A stretch of DNA of 64,000 bases, from NCBI RefSeq assembly GCF_018129965.1, contig NZ_JAFCKW010000003.1:338501-402500 (forward strand), written 5' to 3'. The position numbers and the translations under genes were made by a program. The notes below the pieces were generated by a model that saw nothing but the letters and a program-made list of their open reading frames with translations, made no database searches and was not told the DNA's origin. Position 1 is the stretch's first letter, and each line of letters starts with the position of its first letter. This stretch comes from Bradyrhizobium diazoefficiens (lineage in GTDB: Bacteria; Pseudomonadota; Alphaproteobacteria; Rhizobiales; Xanthobacteraceae). Shown here piece by piece: positions 1 through 7,721 of this stretch.

Positions 1-1
1 C

Positions 2-178
2 CCGCGCGGCAACGTCAAGGCCACCACGCTCGACTATCAGACCTCGCGTCCGAACGTGTTCTCGGCCGGCGACATGCGCCGTGGCCAGTCGCTGGTGGTG
101 TGGGCGATCCGCGAGGGCCGGCTGTGCGCGCGGTCGATCGATACGTTCCTGATGGGGAAGACGGATCTGCCGCGGTAG
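2..178 (+). CDS. gltD: Glutamate synthase (NADPH) small subunit, C-terminal end
   Basis: This is the last 58 codons of a gene that begins before the window. The reading frame from base 2 ends at TAG 176-178. It contains the FAD-binding C-terminal signature [19 protein letters not shown] and then the helix [15 protein letters not shown], the ending typical of GltD-like flavoproteins. GltD passes electrons from NADPH to the large subunit GltB, which makes glutamate from glutamine and 2-oxoglutarate. The start, Fe-S clusters and NADPH site are outside the window. Related pyridine nucleotide-disulphide oxidoreductases share the GD motif, but the tail fits GltD best. Confidence 0.85.
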   Translation, partial: PRGNVKATTLDYQTSRPNVFSAGDMRRGQSLVVWAIREGRLCARSIDTFLMGKTDLPR

Positions 179-213
179 GGCGCGGCTAGTTCCGCTGCCA
201 GATTTTCAAATGG

Positions 214-314
214 TGTCATCGCCCGCGAAAGCGGGCGATCCAGTATTCCGAGACAGTTGTGATCTACTGAAAAGCCACGGCGTACTGGATGCCCCGGTCA
301 AGCCGGAGCATGAC
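214..314. repeat. Intergenic inverted repeat (GTCAT...ATGAC family)
   Basis: The element starts GTCATCGCCCGC, has a GC hairpin (CGCCCGC, gaaa, GCGGGCG), and carries the inverted pair ATCCAGTA / TACTGGAT before closing with GCATGAC. It lies downstream of gltD and between convergent genes. The same opening pattern (GTCAT, GC-rich hairpin, tccagta) recurs at 16555. It could act as a terminator or RNA-stability element; that role is inferred. Confidence 0.6.
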
Positions 315-365
315 GTTCGAGTGCGAGGCAAAGAACGCCGCTTGAATCGCGGCCTCGGCCACCCT

Positions 366-2147
366 CTAATTCTGCAACCTCACGCCGACCATCACCACCG
401 TGCCCTGCGAGCTCGATCCCGGCTGGTTCGAATCCAGGATGTCGTGCCGTAGCGTGCCCTTGATCCAGATGTTGCGGTTCATCTTGTAGATCAGATTGCC
501 TTCGAGCGAGTAGGTCTTGTCGTTGCGGTTCTGGCCCTGGTAGTCGTAGGTGCCGTAGGTGAACTTGCCGATCGCGGTGAGCCAGCGGCGGAAATCGTGA
601 TCGACTTCGGCGGTATAGGTGCGCACCAGCACGCCGGAAGAGCCGGCAACGGTGGTCTCGGCGATCTGCGTGTCGGTGTTGAATTTCACCGTGGTCAGGC
701 CGCTCGCGCTCCAGATCAGCGAGCCTGAGGTGAGGAAGCCCGAGAGCTGGCTGAGGCGCGGATCGACATAGTTGCGCGCGGAATAGCCGACCGAGACCTC
801 ACCCGTCAGGATGCGCGAGAACTCGAAGGACGAACCGACCTTGGCGTAGCCGCCGTTTGAATCGCGGAAATAGCCGTTGCGGTCGGCGGCCTGGTCGTGG
901 ACGCGGGTGTCGCCCTGGATCTCCACGAAGGGCTTCAGGCCCGGCTTCAAATCATACGAGAAGCGTCCAACGCCGCCATACTGGTTGAAATCGCGATCGC
1001 CATTGCTGAAGGTCGTGCCGTCGGTGAGTTTCGAATCCGTGTAGGCGGTGCGATCCACGGTGGCGCCGGCCGCGACCTGGAAGCGGTTGAAGGTCTGGTC
1101 GAAGCCGACCGTGGTGCCGTAAGCGGCATAGACGGGATATTTCTGCAGGCCGGCCTGCACGTTCGGGCTGCCGGGATTGTCGGTGGCGAGCCGCAGGCGG
1201 AGCTGCGACGTCAGCTTGAGATCGCGGTCGACGTCGAGGCGGCCGTCGATGTGGCCGGTGAAATCGGGGCGGTCGATCTCCACCGGCGAGGGCGAGGCGA
1301 AGCCGTCGATCGTCGCTGGCATATTGTTGGTGTAGCCCGAGAACGAGCCGCGCAGATCCGCGACCAAAGCGTGGCGCTCCCAGTCGGACGCCACGAGCAG
1401 GTCGGGCGCGACGACATAGACCGGCGAGCCGACCGGCTTGTTGAGGCGCGCCGGATTGGTGTCGTAGCCGGCGGAGAGTTCGAGGCCGCCCTTGATGAGG
1501 AAGCTTCCGGCGTAATCGCCGACCGCGCCGAACGGATCGTCATCCGCCTTGAGGCGGCGGCGCAGCGGCTGGCCGGGCACGGTGCCCGCCATCGCCGCCG
1601 GCACCGGCGCCTTGTTGGCGGACGCGGATGGTGGCGGCGCGATCTTCGGCAGGCCGAGGGTGGCCGGCGGCGGGTTTGTGGTCGGCAGCGGCGAGCCGGG
1701 TCCGGCGCGCTTCGGCTTCGGCTGGCCCGGATAGAACTTGGGCTGCTGCCGCTTGCGATTGAGCGAATCGTAGCCGGAGCTGCTGGCGCCATTGCCGGCG
1801 GGCAGGCCGAAGGTCGGGACCTGACTGGTCGGGTTCTGGCCGACACGGGAGGTCGCCGGCGCCTGCGAGCGCTTGAGCGGATCGGCGTTGGGATCGGGCG
1901 GCATCGGCAGGGTGTCCGACGACGCCTGCGGGACGCCCGCGGTGCGGCGCGTGGGCAGCGTGTCGGGCGAGGCAAAGCCGCCGCGGGTGGGATTGAAGAG
2001 GTCGGGGGTGAGGCTCTGGGCCGCCACCGGCGCGCTTCCGAGGGCCGTCAGCACAAAGCACGGCAACGCCGCCCGCAGGAACTGCGCGCGTTTGCTCCGG
2101 CCGATGCCTGGAGACCACCCCACGATGAAATTACCCCAACGAATCAA
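366..2147 (-). CDS. Outer membrane beta-barrel protein
   Basis: A 593-residue protein with an N-terminal signal-like stretch (RAALPCFVLTALGSAPVAAQ), a Pro/Ser/Ala-rich linker of about 150 residues, and a C-terminal half of alternating aromatic and polar strands (for example FEFSRILTGEVSVGYSARNY) typical of a transmembrane barrel of the BBP2 type. It is expected in the outer membrane. Its function is unknown; such proteins in rhizobia sit near exopolysaccharide or Kdo genes, and the divergent neighbour is kdsD. The start is uncertain: 2147 is TTG without a clear ribosome site, and an in-frame GTG at 2123 still precedes the signal peptide. The final residue is Asn, not the aromatic residue common in BAM substrates. 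Confidence 0.75.
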   Translation of the reverse strand: MIRWGNFIVGWSPGIGRSKRAQFLRAALPCFVLTALGSAPVAAQSLTPDLFNPTRGGFASPDTLPTRRTAGVPQASSDTLPMPPDPNADPLKRSQAPATSRVGQNPTSQVPTFGLPAGNGASSSGYDSLNRKRQQPKFYPGQPKPKRAGPGSPLPTTNPPPATLGLPKIAPPPSASANKAPVPAAMAGTVPGQPLRRRLKADDDPFGAVGDYAGSFLIKGGLELSAGYDTNPARLNKPVGSPVYVVAPDLLVASDWERHALVADLRGSFSGYTNNMPATIDGFASPSPVEIDRPDFTGHIDGRLDVDRDLKLTSQLRLRLATDNPGSPNVQAGLQKYPVYAAYGTTVGFDQTFNRFQVAAGATVDRTAYTDSKLTDGTTFSNGDRDFNQYGGVGRFSYDLKPGLKPFVEIQGDTRVHDQAADRNGYFRDSNGGYAKVGSSFEFSRILTGEVSVGYSARNYVDPRLSQLSGFLTSGSLIWSASGLTTVKFNTDTQIAETTVAGSSGVLVRTYTAEVDHDFRRWLTAIGKFTYGTYDYQGQNRNDKTYSLEGNLIYKMNRNIWIKGTLRHDILDSNQPGSSSQGTVVMVGVRLQN

Positions 2148-2316
2148 ATACTTTCACGGCGACCTCCACCGGCGGGCGGAAATCATCGTTAATGGAGTTA
2201 AAACAATTATGGTTAAGGACCCGTTGAGGGTCCCGCAGGTCACGTCGCCTGACGCGTCCGGGCGTGCTAAGCAGGCGGCAACGGGCCACCGCCCCACCCT
2301 TCCCTTGGACGAAAAC

Positions 2317-3324
2317 ATGCCGAGATCGAAACCGCTGATGACCGCATCATCCGGCCCCACCCCTGCCAGCGTCGAATCCGCGCTCCGCACGCTGGAGACG
2401 GAAAGCGGCGGCATCAATGCCCTCGCAGCCGCGCTGCGCGGCCCGCTGGGCGAGACCTTTGCCAAGGCGGTCGACCTGATCCGCAATGCCAAGGGCCGCG
2501 TCATCGTCACCGGGCTCGGCAAGTCGGGCCACATGGCGCGCAAGATCGCCGCGACGCTCGCCTCGACCGGCACGCCGGCCTTCTTCGTGCACACCGCGGA
2601 AGCGGCCCATGGCGACCTCGGCATGATCACCACCGACGACGTGATCATGGCGCTGTCCTGGTCCGGCGAGCAGCCGGAGATGAAGACCCTGGTGAACTAT
2701 TCGGCGCGCTTTGCGATCCCGATGATCGCGGTGACCTCGAACGCGGCGTCCTCGCTGGGGCAAGCCGCCGACTTCGTGATCGAGCTGCCCAAGGCGCGCG
2801 AGGCCTGCCCGCACAATCTGGCGCCGACCACCTCGACCATGATGCAGGTGGCGATCGGCGACGCCATCGCCATCGCGCTGCTCGAAGGCCGCGGCTTCAC
2901 CGCGCTGGAATTCGCGCATTTCCACCCCGGCGGCAAGCTGGGCGCGATGCTGAAATTCGTCCGCGACTACATGCGCACCGGCGCGGAGATTCCGCTCAAG
3001 CCGCTCGGCACCAAGATGTCGGACGCGGTGATGGAGATGTCGGCGAAGGGCCTCGGCTGCGTCTGCATCGTCAACGAGCAGGGCGAGGTTGCCGGCATCA
3101 TCACCGACGGCGATCTGCGCCGCCACATGCGGCCTGATCTTCTGACGGCCTCCGTCGACGACATCATGACGAAAAGGCCGAAGACCGTGCCGCCCTCGAT
3201 GCTCGCCACCGAGATGATCGAGGTGCTCAACACGCGCAAGATCACGACGCTGGTGGTGACCGAGGCCGACAAGGTGGTCGGCATCGTGCACCTGCACGAT
3301 CTGTTGCGCGCGGGCGTGGCTTAG
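2317..3324 (+). CDS. kdsD: D-arabinose-5-phosphate isomerase (KpsF/GutQ family)
   Basis: This cytoplasmic enzyme interconverts ribulose-5-phosphate and arabinose-5-phosphate, the first step towards Kdo for lipopolysaccharide or capsule. The 335-residue product has the family length (about 330). An N-terminal SIS domain spans about residues 45-185, with the sugar-phosphate loop GLGKSGHMARK near residues 66-76 and the HFHPGGKLG motif. Two CBS domains follow, with IITDGDLRRHM and VVGIVHLHDLLRAG. The open frame extends upstream, but ATG 2317 gives the expected N terminus; ATG 2338 is an alternative. It diverges from the barrel-protein gene, so surface polysaccharide supply is a plausible shared theme. 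Confidence 0.9.
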   Translation: MPRSKPLMTASSGPTPASVESALRTLETESGGINALAAALRGPLGETFAKAVDLIRNAKGRVIVTGLGKSGHMARKIAATLASTGTPAFFVHTAEAAHGDLGMITTDDVIMALSWSGEQPEMKTLVNYSARFAIPMIAVTSNAASSLGQAADFVIELPKAREACPHNLAPTTSTMMQVAIGDAIAIALLEGRGFTALEFAHFHPGGKLGAMLKFVRDYMRTGAEIPLKPLGTKMSDAVMEMSAKGLGCVCIVNEQGEVAGIITDGDLRRHMRPDLLTASVDDIMTKRPKTVPPSMLATEMIEVLNTRKITTLVVTEADKVVGIVHLHDLLRAGVA

Positions 3325-3331
3325 TTCCTTC

Positions 3332-3361
3332 GCCTCTCCCCGCGTGCGGGCAGAGAGAGGC
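3332..3361. terminator. Hairpin between convergent genes
   Basis: GCCTCTC pairs with GAGAGGC, enclosing a second stem CCCGC / GCGGG with a two-base loop. It sits right after kdsD and touches the stop codon of the convergent AhpD-like gene. No long T run follows, so it may stop transcription weakly in either direction. Confidence 0.45.
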
Positions 3362-3912
3362 TACCCGGGAAACCGCGCTGCATTATCCTCCAGCGGCAGG
3401 CGCAGCCCGTTCGCCAGATACGACACCGTGCGATAGAAGCCGCAGAGCAGCATGATCTCCAGGATCTGCGCCTCGTCGTAATGCGCCGCGAGCGCGGCGA
3501 ATTCCTCATCATTCAGCGTCGCACGGTGATGCAGCGCATCGACGCCAGCGATCAGCGCCTGCTCAGCCGGCGACCAGCACGACGACGCGGCGTCGCCCTC
3601 GACGGTCGCGCGTATCTCCTCCGCGGCAAGTTTCGCCGGCCCGGCGAAGATCGCAACATGCACGCCCCATTCGTATTCGCAGCCGTTCAGCGCGCAGGTG
3701 CGGTCGATCACGATCTCGCGCTGGCGCAGCGACAGCGGCCCGGGATCGAGCAGGCCCGCGGCGCTGAATTTTCCCCAGGCGCGGGCATGGCGCGCCATGA
3801 CCCGGAACAGCATCAGCGGCGGTGCACCGCGCATGATGCGGTCGAACTGCGCCTGGATCTCCGGGGGATAAGGCGCCTCGAGCGGCGCGATCCGCGGCAT
3901 GGCTTGCGACAT
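3361..3912 (-). CDS. Carboxymuconolactone decarboxylase / AhpD-like protein
   Basis: An all-helical 183-residue protein of the AhpD-like fold. Visible features are the helix REIVIDRTCALNGCEYEWGVHVAIF, the region that in AhpD carries the CxxC and proton-relay His, and EAQILEIMLLCGFYRTVSYLAN near the C terminus. In place of a clear CxxC it has C-x4-C (CALNGC), so a thiol peroxidase role is not assured. These enzymes often work in reactive-species defence or aromatic metabolism. It is divergent from an HxlR regulator with a double palindrome between them, so it is probably the regulator's target. Confidence 0.8.
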   Translation of the reverse strand: MSQAMPRIAPLEAPYPPEIQAQFDRIMRGAPPLMLFRVMARHARAWGKFSAAGLLDPGPLSLRQREIVIDRTCALNGCEYEWGVHVAIFAGPAKLAAEEIRATVEGDAASSCWSPAEQALIAGVDALHHRATLNDEEFAALAAHYDEAQILEIMLLCGFYRTVSYLANGLRLPLEDNAARFPG

Positions 3913-3923
3913 GGGCAGACTCC

Positions 3924-3965
3924 TTTGCTACAATAATTGTAGCAAAACGCTACACTATCTGTAGC
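3924..3965. promoter_or_regulatory. Double palindromic operator for HxlR regulator
   Basis: Two inverted repeats built from the same half-site lie in the divergent gap. Site 1 (3924-3946) is perfect: TTTGCTACAAT, one base, then its exact reverse complement. Site 2 (3949-3965) is GCTACA, five bases, TGTAGC. Their centres are 22 bases apart, about two helical turns, so two dimers would bind the same face. HxlR proteins commonly bind such palindromes to control themselves and the divergent gene. Confidence 0.75.
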
Positions 3966-3984
3966 AAGACACAAGAGGACAGCC

Positions 3985-4308
3985 ATGGCGAAAATGCCAG
4001 CATCGACGGGCACCCGCGGGTCACGCACCGGCCGGCCCATCATGGCCCTGCTCGACCTGCTCGGCCGGCGCTGGTGTCTGCGGATCCTGTGGGAGATGCG
4101 CGATGGCCCCCTCACCTCCCGCGCGCTGCGTACGGCTTGCGACGAGGCTTCGCCGACGGTGCTGCAGGCGCGGCTGACGGAGCTGCGCGAGGCGGGATTT
4201 GTGACGCTGGGTGAGGCCGGAGGCTACGGCCTGACGCCACTCGGTCAGGATTTGTGCGAGACGTTCATGCCGCTGCACAGATTTGCGGAGAGGTGGAAGA
4301 AGTATTGA
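3985..4308 (+). CDS. HxlR-family winged-helix transcriptional regulator
   Basis: A 107-residue protein with the family pattern: GRPIMALLDLLGRRWCLRILWEM, then the recognition region LRTACDEASPTVLQARLTELREAGFV and the wing GGYGLTPLGQDL. Many HxlR members have a sensory Cys near the N terminus of the winged helix; here Cys sits in RRWCLRIL. A good ribosome site (GAGGA) precedes ATG 3985. It lies divergent from the AhpD-like gene across the operator pair 3924-3965, so autoregulation plus control of that neighbour is the simplest reading. The signal is not known. Confidence 0.88.
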   Translation: MAKMPASTGTRGSRTGRPIMALLDLLGRRWCLRILWEMRDGPLTSRALRTACDEASPTVLQARLTELREAGFVTLGEAGGYGLTPLGQDLCETFMPLHRFAERWKKY

Positions 4309-4333
4309 ATACGACGCCAAGCGCTCGGATATC

Positions 4334-4361
4334 CCTTCTCCCCTTGAACAAGGCGAGAAGG
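4334..4361. terminator. Hairpin between convergent hxlR and nfeD-like genes
   Basis: CCTTCTC pairs with GAGAAGG, and an inner stem CCTTG / CAAGG sits inside. It lies in the 59-base gap between the end of the HxlR gene and the end of the convergent NfeD gene. Confidence 0.45.
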
Positions 4362-4367
4362 AAATAA

Positions 4368-4811
4368 CTACGCCGCGGCCACCGTCAAATTCGCACCGTC
4401 CACCTGCACCACCTTCACCCGCGTCCCCGCCGGCGTATCGGGGCCGGCGACGCGCCACACGGTGTCGCCGATGCGCATGGTGCCGTTGCCGTCGACGATC
4501 GGTTTTTCCAGCGTGAACTCACGGCCCAGCATCGCTTCGGTGCGCTTGTTGAGGAAGGGGCTGGCGCTCACCTTGGCGTTCGGCCGGGCGAGGCGTCGCC
4601 ACACCGGCACGGCGGCCGCGGCGAAGATCGCGAACATCACGAGCTGGATCTGCCAGGAGATGGCGACGGCGAACGAGATCAGGCCGACCAGCATCGCGGC
4701 CAGCCCGAGCCAGAACAGGAATACGCCCGGCGCCAGCACCTCGAGCCCCATCAGGATGAAGCCGAAGATCAGCCAGTTCCAGGTGCCGAGCGATACGAAC
4801 ATGTCGGTCAT
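4368..4811 (-). CDS. NfeD-family membrane protein
   Basis: A 147-residue protein with two or three N-terminal membrane segments (WLIFGFILMGLEVLAPGVFL, the following LGLAAMLVGLISFAVAI stretch, and LVMFAIFAAAAVPVW), then a soluble C-terminal OB-like domain with LGREFTLEKPIVDGNGTMRIGD and GTRVKVVQVDG. This is the short NfeD form. NfeD proteins work with SPFH/stomatin proteins in the inner membrane, and the gene directly upstream encodes one (gap about 50 bases), which supports the pairing. Its biochemical role is not defined beyond membrane quality control. Confidence 0.88.
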   Translation of the reverse strand: MTDMFVSLGTWNWLIFGFILMGLEVLAPGVFLFWLGLAAMLVGLISFAVAISWQIQLVMFAIFAAAAVPVWRRLARPNAKVSASPFLNKRTEAMLGREFTLEKPIVDGNGTMRIGDTVWRVAGPDTPAGTRVKVVQVDGANLTVAAA

Positions 4812-4862
4812 GACGCGACCTCCAACATTTCGCGCAGGCCCTTGGCCGGACCTGCGCTTGAA

Positions 4863-5864
4863 CTATCCCTGCCGCGGCGGCATCGCCGGCGACGTGCTGC
4901 CAGTGGTCGGCACCGAGCCGCGGCGCGCGGCGGCAGCCGCGGATGCCGCACTCTCGCCGAACGTCGCCTTGGCGATCTCGCCGATGCCGGCGAGCGAACC
5001 CAGGATGCTGGTGGCCTCGATCGGAAGCATGATGATCTTCTGGTTCGGCGAGTCCGCCAGTTGCCCGAACGCCTTGATGTATTTGTCGGCGATGAAATAA
5101 TTCAGCGCGGCGACGTCGCCCTTGGAGATGGCCTCGCTGACCATCTGCGTCGCCTTGGCCTCGGCCTCTGCCGACCGCTCGCGCGCTTCGGCGTCGCGGA
5201 AAGCCGCTTCCTTGCGGCCCTCGGCCTGAAGGATCTGGCCCTGCTTGGCGCCTTCGGCGCGCAGGATCTCGGACTGGCGCTGACCTTCGGCGGCCAGAAT
5301 GTCGGCGCGCTTGACGCGCTCGGCCTTCATCTGCCGGCCCATGGCCTCGACGAGGTCGGCGGGCGGCACGATGTCCTTTATCTCGATGCGGTTGACCTTG
5401 AGGCCCCAGGGCGAGACCGCGGCGTCGACAACGCGGAGCAGGCGCTCGTTGATCTCGTCGCGGTGCGACAGCACCTGGTCGAGATCCATCGCGCCCATCA
5501 CCGAGCGGATGTTGGTCATGGTGAGGACGGTGATGGCCTGGGTCAGGTTGGAGACTTCGTAGCTCGCCTTGGCGGCGTCGAACACCTGGTAGAAGGCGAC
5601 GCCGTCCACCGTCACGGTGGCGTTGTCCTTGGTGATGACCTCCTGCTCGGGAATGTCGATCACCTGCTCCATCATGTTGATCTTGCGCCCGACGCGATCG
5701 AAATAAGGCACGATCAGATTGAGCCCGGGGCTCAGGGTCTGGGTGTATTTGCCGAACCGCTCGATGGTCCAGTCATAGCCCTGCGGCACCGTCTTCACGC
5801 CGGCGACCAGCGTGACGATGACGAGCGCAACCAGAACAATCGCAAAAATGTCGAAACCGCTCAT
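4863..5864 (-). CDS. SPFH/Band 7 stomatin-like membrane protein (QmcA type)
   Basis: The 333-residue protein has an N-terminal membrane helix (FDIFAIVLVALVIVTLVAG), the SPFH core with PQGYDWTIERFGKYTQTLSPGLNLIVPYFD, a long Ala/Glu/Arg-rich coiled coil rich in AEG repeats, and a C-terminal stretch with ATSILGSLAGIGEI. It resembles E. coli QmcA and human SLP-2, which form oligomeric rings that organise membrane proteases and lipids. ATG 5864 was chosen because a strong GGAGG lies 4 bases before it; an upstream in-frame start would add 19 residues without such a site. It forms an operon with the NfeD gene. Confidence 0.9.
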   Translation of the reverse strand: MSGFDIFAIVLVALVIVTLVAGVKTVPQGYDWTIERFGKYTQTLSPGLNLIVPYFDRVGRKINMMEQVIDIPEQEVITKDNATVTVDGVAFYQVFDAAKASYEVSNLTQAITVLTMTNIRSVMGAMDLDQVLSHRDEINERLLRVVDAAVSPWGLKVNRIEIKDIVPPADLVEAMGRQMKAERVKRADILAAEGQRQSEILRAEGAKQGQILQAEGRKEAAFRDAEARERSAEAEAKATQMVSEAISKGDVAALNYFIADKYIKAFGQLADSPNQKIIMLPIEATSILGSLAGIGEIAKATFGESAASAAAAARRGSVPTTGSTSPAMPPRQG

Positions 5865-5927
5865 ATGTCCTCCAAGGCGGGAAAAAGCCGTCTCCCGCGC
5901 TGTCATTGGTCGGGATCGCAACCCCAG

Positions 5928-5956
5928 GGGTTCACAGAGGGTTCACAGGGGTTCAG
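5928..5956. repeat. Three helically phased GGTTCA repeats upstream of the SPFH gene
   Basis: The hexamer GGTTCA occurs at 5929, 5940 and 5950, spaced by 11 and 10 bases, in the 253-base gap between the hemH end and the SPFH start. Spacing close to one helical turn could suit cooperative protein binding, but I know no factor with this site and the array is short. Confidence 0.35.
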
Positions 5957-6117
5957 CGGTCACAGGTAACGTCGGTATCGGCGCAATTCTGCACAAGACG
6001 TGCGGTCAGCGGACGTCGCGATTAAGTATTTGCAGGACGCTCTTGAAAGGCGGAGGCCCCAACCTAGCGGCCAAAGTCAGGATTTGAGCCTTAGGCGCAG
6101 GTTCGACGGGATGCCTC

Positions 6118-7155
6118 TCAAATCCAGCCCTGAAGCTCGCGCAGCACCAGGGTGCGGATCACGTCCATGCCGGGCTCGCTGTCGTTGAGGCAGGGAATGG
6201 CAGCGAAATGCTCGCCGCCGTGCTCCTCGAAGATCTCGGCATTCTCCTGCGCGATTTCCTCCAGCGTTTCCAGGCAGTCGGCGGAAAAGCCCGGCGTCAC
6301 CACGGCGATGCTGCGCACGCCTTCCTTGGCGAGGCGCTCCATGGTCTTGTCGGTGTAGGGCTGCAGCCACTCGGCGAACCCGAAACGCGACTGGAAGGTC
6401 AGCAGCAGCTTGGTCTCATCCATGCCGAGCCGGCGGCGCAGCGCCTCGGTGGTGGCGACGCAGTGGCTTTGATAGGGATCGCCCTTCTCGACATAGGATT
6501 TCGGCATGCCGTGGAAGGAGGCGACGATCAGTTCCGGCTTGAACGGCAGCGCCGCGACATGCGTCTCGATCGAGGTCGCGAGCGCCTCGATATAGGCCTC
6601 GTCGACATAGTAAGGCGGCGTCACCCGCAGGGTTGGTTGATTGCGCAGGCGGGCAAGCACGCGGAACGCCTCGTCGCAGACGGTCGCAGACGTCGAGGCC
6701 GAATATTGCGGATAGAGCGGCACGACGAGGATGCGATCACAGCCCTGCGCGATCATAGCCTCGATGCGCGACTGCATCGACGGATTGCCGTAACGCATCG
6801 CCCAATCCACCACGACATGAGAGCGGTCGGACAATGCCGCTGCGAGCTTGTCGCCCTGCGACCGGGTGATGGTCTTGAGCGGCGACTCGTTCTTTTCGGT
6901 GTTCCAGATCTTCAGATAGTCGCGCGCCTTGGCTCGCGGCCGGGTGCGCAGGATGATCCCGTTCAGCACAACTTTCCAGATCAGGCCCTGATCCTCGATG
7001 ACGCGGGCGTCGCTGAGGAATTCCTTCAGATAGACGCGAACCCCCCGGGCATCGGCGGTGTCGGGGGTGCCGAGATTGACGAGGAGCACACCGACCCGCT
7101 GCGCGCCGGGCTGGAGGGCTGGCTTCGGGGTTTCGAGGGGGACAACATTGGTCAT
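6118..7155 (-). CDS. hemH: Ferrochelatase
   Basis: Ferrochelatase inserts Fe2+ into protoporphyrin IX, the last step of heme synthesis. The 345-residue protein starts its core with GVLLVNLGTPDT, carries the catalytic-His motif ASFHGMPKSYVEKGDPYQ and the Glu motif FQSRFGFAEWLQPYTD, and ends with the family region GFSADCLETLEEI. Start ATG 7155 is preferred; the longer frame begins with TTG 7194 and adds 13 unconserved residues. No Fe-S Cys cluster is seen at the C terminus. It is a single gene between the SPFH gene and a divergent MAPEG gene. No iron-control box is obvious upstream. Confidence 0.95.
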   Translation of the reverse strand: MTNVVPLETPKPALQPGAQRVGVLLVNLGTPDTADARGVRVYLKEFLSDARVIEDQGLIWKVVLNGIILRTRPRAKARDYLKIWNTEKNESPLKTITRSQGDKLAAALSDRSHVVVDWAMRYGNPSMQSRIEAMIAQGCDRILVVPLYPQYSASTSATVCDEAFRVLARLRNQPTLRVTPPYYVDEAYIEALATSIETHVAALPFKPELIVASFHGMPKSYVEKGDPYQSHCVATTEALRRRLGMDETKLLLTFQSRFGFAEWLQPYTDKTMERLAKEGVRSIAVVTPGFSADCLETLEEIAQENAEIFEEHGGEHFAAIPCLNDSEPGMDVIRTLVLRELQGWI

Positions 7156-7238
7156 GGCAGACCGTGGGTTCGCGCGTTGGACCGAACTTGTCAAGATTGG
7201 GCCTGTCTGGCTAGGGTCGGCGTGGCTGGGGAGGAACC

Positions 7239-7637
7239 ATGACGCTGGCGGAATGGTGCGTATTCGGAGCGCTGCTGCTCTATCTCATAACGATCGCCTC
7301 GATCAAATGGATCAGGTTTCGCGGATTCGATAATTCGCGGCCGCGCGACCCGGCCTTCTACGCAGACGCCCTCGCGCAGCGCGCCCTCGGTGCCCACCAG
7401 AACGGCATCGAGACCTTTCCGTTCTTCGCCTTCGCCGTGCTGCTCGCCGAATTCAGGGATTCGCCGCAGCGGCTGATCGACGAACTCGCGGCCCTGTTCC
7501 TGATCGTGCGGATCGCCTATGTGCTGACCTATCTCGGCAACCGCCCGACGCTGCGCTCGATCCTCTGGATCATCGGCTTTGCGATCAATCTCGGGATCTT
7601 CTTCATGCCGCTGCTGAAGCGGTTTTTGCCGGTGTGA
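7239..7637 (+). CDS. MAPEG-family membrane protein
   Basis: A 132-residue integral membrane protein with four predicted helices (starting CVFGALLLYLITIASI and ending IIGFAINLGIFFMPLL). It has the MAPEG-type loop RALGAHQNGIETFPFFAFAVLLAE between helices 1 and 2. The family includes membrane glutathione transferases and eicosanoid enzymes; bacterial members are mostly uncharacterised. It is divergent from hemH by 83 bases. The catalytic function cannot be read from the sequence. Confidence 0.85.
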   Translation: MTLAEWCVFGALLLYLITIASIKWIRFRGFDNSRPRDPAFYADALAQRALGAHQNGIETFPFFAFAVLLAEFRDSPQRLIDELAALFLIVRIAYVLTYLGNRPTLRSILWIIGFAINLGIFFMPLLKRFLPV

Positions 7638-7654
7638 CGTTCTGTCTCTGTCAT

Positions 7655-7713
7655 GTGCCTGACACGGAGCAGCGCACCGTCGAAGGGACGCTGCGCTGCG
7701 CCCGGGGCACGAG
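7655..7713. repeat. Intergenic inverted repeat (CCGGGGCACGA family)
   Basis: The stretch opens GTGCCTGACACGGAGCAGCG and closes with CGCTGCGCCCGGGGCAC, which is an imperfect inverted copy. It separates the MAPEG gene from the end of the NicO gene. The ending resembles the elements at 27498, 42110 and 53747. Confidence 0.5.
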
Positions 7714-7721
7714 GGCCCCGC

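Noticed and set aside
897..2192. 431-codon open frame antisense to the barrel protein gene
   Set aside because: Composition (Arg, Gly, Ala, Glu runs), no domain, and it is the complement of a well-supported gene. Long antisense frames are expected at this GC content.
7189..7194. TTGACA as a promoter -35 for hemH
   Set aside because: At 17 bases spacing the -10 position reads GAACCC, which is not a promoter word.
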